A stretch of 64,000 nt of DNA, taken from contig CM028890.1 in assembly GCA_016801885.1 (NCBI GenBank), positions 9,230,001-9,294,000 on the forward strand. The letters run 5' to 3'. The notes beneath the pieces were generated by a model. It had not been told where the DNA came from. It was given only the letters and a program-made list of their open reading frames with translations, and did not search any database. This DNA comes from Toxotes chatareus (Eukaryota > Chordata > Actinopteri > Toxotidae). Both the position numbers and the translations under genes were made by a program. Below, one piece after another: positions 1-11,184 of this stretch (positions are counted from its first letter, which is position 1; the number at the start of each line of letters is the position of its first letter).

Positions 1-631
1 TTCACGCTGTATTTCAAGGTGGCACCGATAAATAGCCTAAATCTGCTACTGTGGTAAATACTTGTGTGTCATTTTTAGAGTTAGCTGAATTAACTGTGTT
101 AGGGGTAACGGTGAATTTTATTTAGCATTTCGCAGTTTTGCCAAGTTTGTTGACATGTCTTAAGTGTGACATATCAATAGTTTTAGAAATCCGCGATTTA
201 TCTGACTCATAATTACATTGTAACAAGCTGACAATGAAAGTGAACGGTTTTCCCACTCTGCTGCTCGTTTGTCCGATTTAAACGACACGACGTAAATGCG
301 ACGTAAATGCGGCATAACCTGTCGTCATTTCCGGTTAACTGTTGTAGTTTTTTTCGATTTCTATTGAAGAAAGTCCTGCTTTTGTCATGTTTCTGGTCAC
401 ATTGTTGCACACGTCTCTTAAAATGATTTACCATATTGCCTGCTATAAAATTATGTAGATCTCTGTTATCACAAAGCAATACTCACTGAAAACATGAAGT
501 CCTGAATGGGCACAGAAATGCACTCTGGGTCAGTGTAAACATGGCAGCCCGCTGGTTGCCTGTGGATTACTGCAGAGCTTAGCGATTATTTTGACCTAAT
601 GAGCTTGTTATCACTGAAATAAGCATAAAAC
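1..631. other. Upstream region and probable 5' UTR/promoter of abcb8
   Basis: No coding exon is recognised here. It lies directly before the abcb8 start codon and should hold the promoter and 5' UTR. A TTCCGG core (about 329-334) could be an ETS-type site, which is common in TATA-less housekeeping promoters, but this is only a motif match. A short ORF at 541-582 is listed separately. An 88-codon minus-strand reading frame at 213-479 has no recognisable similarity and is probably chance. Confidence 0.4.
541..582 (+). promoter_or_regulatory. Possible upstream ORF before abcb8
   Basis: An ATG followed by G at +4 and with A at -3 (good Kozak context) opens a 13-codon frame that ends in TAG, 49 bases before the abcb8 start codon. 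If transcription begins upstream of 541, this uORF would reduce initiation at the main ATG. The transcription start is unknown, so the ORF may lie in the untranscribed promoter. Confidence 0.3.
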
Positions 632-3600
632 ATGTTCCAGATACTTTGCAGTAAAGCAAGCATCGCTGCTCCCGTGCGGTCATTGTCGTTATACCCGCGA
701 TGTAATAAAACAGCAGACATATGGAAACTTTCACGGTAGGGTAATGTGACCGGTTGCTACTTTGGCTAATGACAGCTGACGGGTATCCGACATATAAGTT
801 AATTAATCAGTACTGACAAGCTTGGCCTACTCTGATTTTCTAGACAGAACATCGTGACACAGTTGGTTTTGTGTTCAGATATAGACAGGCACAGTGGGAT
901 GTTCTTGTGTGTGTTACCCGCAGACAGAGCTAAAACAGGCAGATGATTAATCAGTTAGTCGATCGAAACTTAACAACTACTTTAATGCTTAAGTTCTTCT
1001 TAACAGTAGAGAAATACATTTAAAGGTAATTAATGTTTCCTCAGGTCATATAGTTAATTTGATTAATCGCTCAAGTTGTAGCAGCAGTTTCTCACATAAG
1101 CTGCTTTTCTCTGTTTTACATCACTGTAGATTTAATAATTTTAGGTTTTGGGAGCAGTTAGAGGTTTCTACTCGCAATATTCAATACCCATGTTTGATCA
1201 AAGAGCAATTGGTCACAGTTATCATTGCTTCTGTTCATGCTGGCCATAAAGTGATCCATTCCCAGTAGAGCTAGATCAATAAATCGACCAGGGCGATGTA
1301 TTGGCTTATTGTAGATATATTTGCCAATATGTAACAAGAATTGCTTTTGTTACATTAACTTTGCAAATCTTTCAGGATTTTGGTTAATGGATGTCTAATT
1401 GTACTGATATTCTTTGTCATATCCAGGTGGTATATATCTCCAGGAACTAATGGATACAGCTCCTCACAACAGCCTGGAAAGGCTGTCAGTCGTATTTGGA
1501 GTCTCACTCAGAGAGCTGTGCGGCAGTCTGCCACCCGAACATCAAAACCCCCGGGAGTGTCTCTGAAGTTCATCCTGGGGCCGGCAGTACTCACTGTCTC
1601 TGCTCGATTGTTTTGCCATGTAGCTTACTGCGAGGCAGATTTTAATAACAACACCCCAGTGGAAGCAGCAGCCAAAAACCCTGCGCCTGAGTTCAAATGG
1701 CATATCCTGTGGGAATTTGTCAAACCTCAGCTTTTTGCTCTCATTGGGGCTGTTGTGGTAAGCCTGCATCAGTTCACTTGAATGTGAAATCAGTGTTTAT
1801 AAAATAAAATATGATGTGCCACTAATGCTGATCAACTAAGTGGAGTGCTTTTCTTTTCAGCTTGCTTTTGGTGCAGCTATCTTGAATATTCAAATCCCCT
1901 TGATGCTTGGGGATCTGGTGAATGTTGTGGCACGTTACCTGAGAGAACATACCGGGAATTATGTCCATGAGATAAGGGGTCCTGCCCTGAAACTGCTTGG
2001 ACTGTATGGTATCCAAGTAAGTACACAAGAAAGCTGTCAGTGCACATCTTACTATGCCAATGCTTCAACAAGAGTCAAGTACAGTCAGTCTATGATGGGC
2101 TGAGTTGGCTTGGCAGTGTCTTATAATAATGATAAAGCAGCTGTGAGCATGTGTAGTATTACATTAGTATTACACACAGTTCTAAAATTGTTTTTGCTGT
2201 CACATGGAGCTATAGGTCTGATATAACTGATTGCTTGGTGAGGTTTTGTATTTGCACAAGGAGTCTTAGGCTAAATGTACCATTTAAAATATGTAATTAC
2301 AGTGAACTGTTTGGGATGATAATTGGACATTTATTTCTCTGTAAATTAACTGAGAGGAAATGCGAGGGGTGTAATTGCTATATGCTGTAGGGGATGATAA
2401 CTGGACATTTATTTCTCTGTAAATTAACTGAGAGGAAATGCAGGGGTGGATGCAATAAAAGCAGCACCTGGACAATATAACACATTCCAATACAACAGCT
2501 CTGAAAGAACTACCACCTTTATGAAGCTTGTTTTATTATATTTTTATCGAAACTTTGTCAAGGTTATGATACCATCACATTTAAGGTTATAGTGTGTATG
2601 TTGTTGTATTGGGCTCCATTATAATAAAAAATGTCCCTTACGCATTTTCTTTCAGTGAGTCAACCCATTCATATCCAGCTTGCAGATGTGATTGTTTGAG
2701 AAAGTTCAGTTTTTCTTAGTGAGTTAGGATGTTTTTTCTTTAGACATTTGCATGCTCTGTTCCACTCATGTTCATTCTAAAAAAAATGCAAATGAAAACG
2801 TATAAATGTCACGACTGTTTTCTGGAAAATGGGCTATTGCTCTGGTCATTAATCACTTCCTTCACGCAGGGCCTGCTGACGACTGGCTACATTATCCTTC
2901 TTTCACGGGTGGGAGAGAGAGTGGCAGCAGACATGAGAAAGACCCTTTTTGCATCCTTACTGAGGTACACATTACAAAAGCAGTGGGGATCAGACACATA
3001 CAGTCAAGGTTACACTAATTATCTGCTGTTAAGCTTATAGATGGACCATATCTGCAGAACAAAAACAATAACAATTGTTAACGCTTTGTTTTTTTTACTT
3101 GTCTCAGGCAAGATGTGGCTTTCTTTGATGCCAATAAAACTGGGCAGCTGGTGAATCGTTTGACTGCTGACATTCAGGAGTTCAAGTCATCCTTTAAATT
3201 GGTTATCTCTCAGGTATAAAGTGTAAATTTGTGTCGTAAAATAATCAGTGATATGCAAACAGAACGCTAGTTTTAAAGCCTCTAATTCCTGTTTTCTGCT
3301 CTTATTTGCAGGGTCTGCGGAGCATTACACAGACAGTTGGATGTTTTGTCTCTCTCTACGTCATCTCCCCTAAACTCACAGGTTTGACAGTAGTTGTCCT
3401 TCCCTGTCTGGTGGGAGCTGGGGCTCTCATTGGCTCATTCCTCCGCAAACTATCCCGTTTGGCTCAAGAACAGGTAAGATAAAATGTAGTATTATGCTAC
3501 AACTGCACAAAGTCTTGCATACAGTTTGAATTTCATTACCACGTTGTGACAAGGGGCTGCAGTATCAGAATGGCCATAATTGAAAAAGCCATAGATATGA

Positions 3601-6354
3601 GCAGGCAGGACAGACCTTGTTTAGAACGTCGCAGACACATGGTGCCGTCTCCTCTCTTAACACAGTATAGACACTGTATGTTCTTGCTACTGCCCACAAA
3701 TGTTTGGATGCCAAGTCTCTTTACGTCTTCTTGACTCCTCTGATTTTGTGGGCTGGCATACAAACAGGAAGATATGTCGGTGGCAACACCTGCACTGCGA
3801 GATATGTCACTGACATTCAAAGTGAGCAATCGCAAATAATTGAAAGTGTCATAAGGTTATTTTCTAAGGTTGTTCACATTGTTGAGGTTTTTCTTCTTAA
3901 GAAGAAGATAGAGCTTATAGTTATTACATTACACATAAAACTTCATCTGTTCTATTTCAGTATCTGTATTTACAGCATTCACCTTAAAGACTTTCAAACT
4001 GTACACTTAAACCTTGTCAACCTCATATTGTGAAGCCTTAATCTTTATTATGCTGCTAAAGTAAGTCAATTTGATGTCTGATTGTTTCTCTAAATTTAAG
4101 GTGGCAAAAGCCACAGGAGTTGCAGATGAGGCACTTGGCAATGTGCGCACAGTGAAAGCTTTTGCCATGGAGGAGCGAGAACTCCAGTAAGTGACAGTAT
4201 ATTTTAATGCACTTAAAGCCATAGTACCTTTAGCCACAGTATAATTTGTCTCACATTTGTTAGGTAACATGCTTTAATTTCCATAATCTTTCTCCCCAGG
4301 TTATATGCACATGAAGTTGACAAGTCATGTGAAATGAATGAAAATCTTGGTGCTGGAATAGCAGTTTTCCAAGGACTGTCAAACATTGCACTGAACTGTG
4401 AGTGTGTGTTACTAATGTTAACTGATGAACACAATGTTAACCAGAACGTCTGTCATGGTGATGTTATTTCATTGTGTGCTCTTGATACAGGCATTGTTCT
4501 GGGAACTATTTTTGCTGGAGGGACTTTAATTTCTAGCAATGAAATGTCCCCTGGAGACCTCATGTCTTTCCTGGTTGCCTCCCAGACTGTTCAGAGGTAA
4601 AAGACTTGCTCCACAGTGATTGGTCTGCATTAGTTTAATTAGCTTATTAGTTTAAATGCAGCTGATTTTAGTGTATAACCAGTGTGTTGTCTTTATACTT
4701 CAGGTCACTAGCCAGCATCTCTATCCTCTTTGGACAGGTGAGTAAAAATTCTATACATGTTTAGAGCATGTGTTATCTGAGTGACACGCATTTAAAATGT
4801 AGAATTATAATATGTGCGCATGTGTTGAAATATGAAATATTTAGTGAGAAATCAAGCTGTCAATCTCTAACATGTGCTACAGATGGTGAGAGGTATAAGC
4901 TCTGGAGCCCGGGTTTTTGAATACCTTGCTTTGGAGCCAACCATCCCACTCTCCGGGGGCGGACGCATCCCGTACCATTCTCTGATGGGAAGAGTGGATT
5001 TCATGAACATTTCATTCAGGTTGGAACCTCATCTTAATTTCAAGACACTTGTAGACATTAACTGAACATAAATCCAATGATACAATCTGTTGGGGTTTTT
5101 TTTTGTATATTTATAGTTACCCAACAAGACCTGGCCATCAGATCTTGAAGAAGTTCAACTTAACTCTTCCACCGTGTAAAACTGTTGCCATTGTTGGAGA
5201 ATCTGGAGGAGGTAGTTTCTTAGATACTGAGTCTAATTTTAATTGTATGAAATGTACAACAATGTGATGGTGATAAATTATTAATCCACTGCATTTTAGG
5301 AAAGTCCACAGTGGCGTCCTTGTTGGAACGTTTCTATGACCCGACCAGTGGTGTAATTATGCTGGACGGACTTGACATTCGAACACTGGACCTGTCCTGG
5401 CTCAGGGGACAAGTTATTGGATTTATCAATCAGGTAAAAACTACTCATCATTAGTGCAACCCACTTAAAAAAAAGGGATATTAAATAATAAGTGGGTCTA
5501 ATAGAGTTATTAATGAGTCACATTTGTAGCTGTCCAGTTTTCACTGCATCTTTCAATACTGGCTCCTGCGCAGGAGCCGGTTTTGTTTGGCTCATCTGTC
5601 ATGGAGAACATCCGCTTTGGGAAGCCTGAGGCCACAGATGCTGAGGTCATTAATGCAGCCAAGCAAGCCAATGCTCACCGCTTCATTACAGGTTTCCCAG
5701 ACGGCTATAACACTGTGGTTGGTAAGTGCGTTCATCTAAACTTTTACTACTGTTAAAAAATTGTGGGACATGCAAATACTAAGCTCCAGATTTCTAAACC
5801 CAGGTGAGCGTGGGGTGACATTATCAGGTGGCCAGAAACAGCGCATTGCCATTGCCCGCGCCCTCATCAAGAACCCCAGCATCCTGGTGCTGGATGAAGC
5901 CACCAGCGCCCTGGACGCAGAATCAGAACGAGTGGTGCAGGAGGCTCTGGACAGGGCCACAAGGGGTCGCACTGTGCTCATCATCGCCCACCGGCTGAGT
6001 ACCATTCAAGGGGCTGACCTCATCTGTGTCATGAGCAATGGCCGCATTGTGGAGGTGAGGTAGCAGAGTACTCAGGGAACTGGAGGTGCTGCTATCTCCT
6101 GTTAAATGTCTTGGCTAATTTATTAGACAGCTTTGTAAGTTCAAAGAAGCACCAAAGAGAACTGACTTCGCTCAGTTGTCAGTAATTCATATAGATATAC
6201 TGAATGCTTCTCAATGTGCTGTGTAGTATAGGTTTTAATTATATCTAACAGCTTCTTCTTTTATTTTAAGGCCGGGACTCACTTGGAGCTGCTGAGCAAA
6301 GGAGGACTTTATTCTGATCTGATCCGCAGGCAAAGAGCTGAAGGGCAGAAATGA
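632..6354 (+). CDS. abcb8: ABC transporter B family member 8, mitochondrial (16 coding exons)
   Basis: Half-type ABC exporter of the mitochondrial inner membrane. The family is linked to the mitochondrial ATP-sensitive potassium channel and to iron handling. Exons: 632-735, 1427-1757, 1861-2016, 2870-2964, 3108-3213, 3312-3473, 4101-4186, 4300-4397, 4491-4596, 4704-4737, 4883-5019, 5117-5211, 5300-5433, 5574-5721, 5804-6054, 6271-6354. All introns are GT-AG and phases agree, giving 708 aa (human about 718-735). The N-terminus is rich in Arg, Lys and Ser with no acidic residue before about 30, as in a mitochondrial presequence. The transmembrane domain covers about 130-430. The nucleotide-binding domain shows Walker A GESGGGKST (499-507), the Q-loop Gln548, signature LSGGQ (604-608), Walker B ILVLDE with catalytic Glu629, and the H-loop His660. 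Many blocks match human ABCB8, for example EFKSSFKLVISQGLRS. The C-terminus is shorter than the human tail. The start is the first ATG in the exon carrying the presequence; this exon is the least certain. Confidence 0.95.
2313..2448. repeat. Two-copy tandem duplication in abcb8 intron 3
   Basis: A unit of about 58-59 bases at 2313-2371 recurs at 2391-2448, a period of 78, with only a few mismatches. Both copies contain GGACATTTATTTCTCTGTAA. It lies in the intron between exons 3 and 4 and has no coding role. Confidence 0.8.
2480..2660. repeat. Probable interspersed repeat fragment in abcb8 intron 3
   Basis: The stretch beginning ATTCCAATACAACAGCTCTG and ending near AATGTCCCTTACGC resembles an interspersed sequence I associate with teleost genomes. 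Similar words (ATTCCAGTACAACA, CAATCCAATACAACAGCTC) recur near 57003 and 57147 in this window. The family name is not known to me and the boundaries are approximate. Confidence 0.4.
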
Positions 6355-6649
6355 ATACTTTAAAACATGTTTACTCTAGAGCCACAATAATGGAGTTTAT
6401 TTTTTAAATATATAGGGGAAGCTTGCATGAACATGATGAACTATAAAAAAAATTTAAATTTATCAGCACCCTGACTACAAACTCAAATTTTCAAATGTAA
6501 ATGTACTGTATATGTGGACCAACTGGATCTACCTGTGATGATCAACAAACTACACTACTGTACAGTCTTTACCTTAAATGGGAATTTCATAACACTGTTT
6601 TTCTCTTATTCTGTACAGAATGATAAATTACAATGTGATAGAGAAAATA

Positions 6650-6655
6650 ATTAAA
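6650..6655 (+). terminator. Candidate abcb8 polyadenylation signal (ATTAAA)
   Basis: An ATTAAA hexamer lies about 300 bases after the abcb8 stop codon. A GT-rich stretch (about 6661-6685) follows, as expected for a cleavage and polyadenylation site. No transcript evidence is available. Confidence 0.5.
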
Positions 6656-6685
6656 AATTTGTTTTGATGAGTGTGTATTGTATTT

Positions 6686-7893
6686 TCTTTTCCTTTTTAT
6701 GTATCAAAATACACAGAATTTCAGTGTTTGTTAGTTTTTTCACAAATACAGAGTTGAAGAGACTAAACACAACCAATACAATGACAAGTATATGCGTAGT
6801 GGAATTTCTTGGGGTGATCGTCCAGTTACAATCCTACAGTTAACTGAGAGATGAGGAGTGAAGAAAGCAGAAATGTACCTTCCACTCTGCTGCAGTTGCT
6901 CCCAACAGCCATCTATTCTGTTTAGATCTGATACTTGTTGAGGAACTGCTGTTTTGGCACCAATATAATTTCCCTTAACTGTTAAACTGTCTTTTAAAGC
7001 TGGCATGTACCAATGTATATATGATTTTACCAACTGTAAGTTAAATCTTATGAGTAACTCAAATCTGTTTTGACACAGCTACTGGAGCCTACAAACTTTT
7101 TACAGCCACTTTTCAACCCTTTGTCATATAAGTGTTTGATGCCCACGATTTTTTAATGCCTTTACCTTTACCTTATGTAAAACTTTAATGCCCCCTTTTT
7201 GATGTAGTATTATTATTTTAAGTCTTGCACACTGGTGAATATTAACCATCACCTTTTCCTCAATATTACCTCAATAGTATTATGAGCTCATTTGCCATAG
7301 GTAGTAAGTAAACAGTGAATCCCTTTAAAACAGTGTTTCCTTGACTGAACAGACAAATTCGGTCATGTGAGGAATATACTTTAAAAACATCAACTTATAG
7401 CCTGATGGCTGCAGTATTTTCAGTCTGAGATTAGATTTCAAATGATCAGCTTAAGTAAGGAAAATACATTTAAGAGGGTACCTTTTTTTCAGATATCACA
7501 TAACATAGCCTGGACTATGTATCCCTTACATCTTTAACTACAGTCTGTGGGTCGAGCTGCAGAGCCTGAGAATATGGTACTAGTTTACCTTATGTAAACA
7601 GTCATTTTGTTCTCCTTTTACAACCACAGTTTCTCATAAAATGTCTTCAAAGCACGGAGAATTGCCTGTGCTACTAAGATGTTAGGGGGTGTTTGGGGTT
7701 TCAAGAGGATTGCAATTCAGCTTTTGGCCTCTGGATGACCAACAACACAAGCTTGGCAGCAGACCGATCTGGGGAAGCAAGTGCAGATAGCTTGAAGCTA
7801 ACGCTAGCTATCACAACACCATCAACCCCAGTCTGGGGCTTTAATCGGTCATTAGCTTGGTAGCTGGTCCAAGGCTGGCTTCAGTGGTTAAAC
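6686..7893. other. abcb8-cdk5 intergenic region with cdk5 promoter and 5' UTR
   Basis: No coding exon is supported. The two genes are head-to-tail on the + strand and about 1.2 kb apart. There is no clear TATA box near the cdk5 start. The last 100 bases contain the first copies of a GCTAGC/GCTAAC word cluster that continues into cdk5 intron 1. Confidence 0.5.
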
Positions 7894-10800
7894 ATGCAGA
7901 AATATGAAAAGCTTGAAAAAATCGGAGAGGGTAAGTTTCACACGCTTCTTTGTAAAGTTAACATTAGCTAGCCAGGTTTGCTAACATAGCATTCTTGTAG
8001 TTGCAGGGTTGGCTAACGTTAGCTGGGTTGACAGCTTTGTACCTGCGCTAATCCCCTATTTAACCATCTACAGAGTGACAGTTTTCCTTGCTCTAGTATG
8101 TGATAGTGACAAGAACATCCGAAGATTTCTGACAGCCAGCTTTTACGATATTCATGCTAGCTAGTTAGTTTAGCTAGCTAATGTCAGGACTTCTTGCTTT
8201 TCCATTCATCAATTCGCTGACTGTGATTTAACGCAACATTTTCCACTTCGTAGGCACGTACGGGACAGTTTTCAAGGCTAAAAACAGAGAAACCCACGAA
8301 ATTGTGGCTTTGAAAAGGGTGAGGCTGGACGACGACGATGAGGTATGTTTTCAGAATAAAACATTTGCATCTTAGTATATGCTAGCAAGTTGTTAGTAGG
8401 CTAGTGCTAATCACAGTGGCTGTCATTTGTTTCAGGGGGTGCCCAGCTCTGCTCTGAGAGAAATCTGTCTTCTGAAGGAACTAAAGCATAAAAACATAGT
8501 CAGGTCAGTCGTCTGCACAAACTGAATTAACTTTATGTTGTTTTGTGTGCATTCGTAGAGGCTTTTTGTTTCAAGTGCCAAACAGTTTGCATTCAACCCA
8601 GATGTCAACAAACCAACTTAACGCTCTTCTTTTCTCCCATCAGACTACATGATGTTTTGCACAGTGACAAGAAGTTAACCTTGGTTTTTGAATATTGTGA
8701 TCAGGTGAGACAGAGTCAGGTTAAACTTACAGTATGTCTTTAATGGGTCTCTTCTTAGGCTAATTTCTGTCTCTTATCATCTTCAGGATTTGAAGAAGTA
8801 TTTTGACAGCTGCAATGGGGATCTAGATCCTGAAACTGTGAAGGTGAGAGATAAATATGCTGAGTAATCCATGAAGAGAGGTTAACAAAGGACAGCATGG
8901 CTGCTTAGATGTATACTGCACAGAAGGCTTGATTCTTATAATTTTTTATCATCTGTGACCTCTGATTGTAAATATGTCAGTTACATCTTTTGAAACTTGG
9001 AATTGACGGCTTAAATGTTGTTTTGTTTCTATACTTGGTTTTCCTCTGCAGTCATTCATGTACCAGCTGTTGAAAGGCCTTGCTTTCTGCCACAGTCGAA
9101 ACGTTCTTCATAGAGATCTGAAGCCGCAGAATCTCCTCATCAACAGAGTGAGTGTTTAGCTGCAATTGGACTTTGACTTGAAGGTTGGTAAAAAATTTGT
9201 TGGCATGTGAGCAAATCATTCTGCTCTGTCAGAATACTACTTCCATAAAGTTGAAGGACAGCAAAGTGACTAGTGTCTGGATTCTTGCTCTGTGTCTCAT
9301 AGTGCAAGCCAGTGGGAAACCTGGCTCCTAAGTAACATTTTGTGTGAAACATATTGCTGAGTCTGATTTGATGCACTGCAGAGGTTGTAGTTTATATGAC
9401 TTGTGTCTCTGTCTATAGAACGGGGAGCTGAAGCTGGCTGATTTCGGGTTGGCTCGAGCCTTTGGCATTCCTGTGAGGTGTTACTCAGCAGAGGTAGGTT
9501 GTACATCATTAACGGAGCAGGTGCTAATAACTGACTGCTTACAACTAAAGTCTATATAACCTGTGTGAAATTTTTTTTGCCTCTTTTGATAGCTAAAGAT
9601 AAAACTAGTCAGAGACTGATTTCTGAACATTTCGATGGAGGGATTTTGAATCTGGAGCTAACTTAGAATATGAAAATCAAGGAATTAAAGGAGTTGTTTT
9701 AGTTGTGTGTAGGCCAGATAAAGTCCCAGATCTAATGCTGAAAACAATTCAAAACCAAACAGTACTACATCAATAAAATGTAACTCTCAAGTTTTGTTTT
9801 AGGGCTGAATAACATGACCTAAAAATCCATATCTCAGTATAAAAATATGGCACATTAATAGCATATAACTAGTAAACTGCAGCAAAATTGACAAGTCTTT
9901 CACAATCCCAAATGTTTTTTTAGGCTATTAAAATGCACTTGCCTTATTTGTGGTCTTCTTATTTGTGTGCACAGTCGGCGGCCTCATTTTAATTCTCTGA
10001 GGTCCTGAAGTTGAGCTGTTAAATTAATGATGGAGCAGAGTGGAACGCACAGCAGTGTGTGGTTAAAGTGGTGGCTGATTTTGTGTTGTTGCTGATGCTA
10101 TCAGAGAAATGACAGGCGAGTCTCAGATAGGTTTAGTGGTTTTGGTTGGCTGACCTAAGGGCCCGGCGAGCCGGTCTCACGAGGGGGCAGTTGACCTGGG
10201 GTGACACTACTGATCTGAAAATGTAATAAACAGAAAACCTAGAGGGGAACAGAGTTTGAAGCATTGAGAATCTGAAGGAAGGTCATTTTAGAAGGTCATT
10301 TCAGGTTTTATTTCAGAGAATGTTTTACCCCAAGGCTCTTAGCTCTGTTTAAGCAAGAAGAAATGAACAATTCTAGACTATATGGATATATGTATACTGT
10401 TATGTAATACAGCATAAATTTACAGGGATTGAAGTTTTAATGATGCAACTGTGGATTTTTTTGTTTTTTTACTTTATCAGCATTATTATTCATCAAATTC
10501 ATGCCAAATCCAGCCAAATCAAATCCTTAAACATCTAACAGAGTGCTTCAGAGTGGAGCTCATCAGAGTTTTGAGGGTTAGCAATCACAAAGTACTAACA
10601 ATGGTATTATTCACGTGTATTTTTATGTAGCTTAAAGTATGAAAAGTGCATATACAGGAATTACTAACAAAAACAATCATTTAAAAAAGGCATTACATAA
10701 AGGCAATGTACAAGTTTTTCATTAAGTGCATTCATTAATTTTTCTACTTACTTTGAGCATCTCACAGTGTGACTTTTGGAAGTTACCTAGAAGCACATGC

Positions 10801-11150
10801 ACATTCCACCAATGTTAACTTCACTTTTCTCTGTAAAAATGACTCAGGAAAAGTTAGTAGTGGTTCTGAAGCAGGTGGTCACATAATTAACATCTGTAGT
10901 GGAATGAACTTAGGCACCTCCAACTGCCCACGCACTCTCTTGGGGATATATATATATATATATATATTTTATTCTTTTCTCTCTGTCAGTGCACTTCACC
11001 AGGCATATTTTCATAAAACCTGGGAATGTAACTGTACAATACTTGACACCTGACAAAAGGAGCAGTTTGTTAAAAAGTCCCAAAAGTTGTAATGGAAACC
11101 AGATGCAGATGTAAGTTCACTATTTAGTATTAGTGCTGCAAGATTCAATG

Positions 11151-11184
<34 letters not shown>

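Noticed and set aside
213..479. 88-codon - strand open frame upstream of abcb8
   Set aside because: No family similarity, and its length is expected by chance in this DNA.
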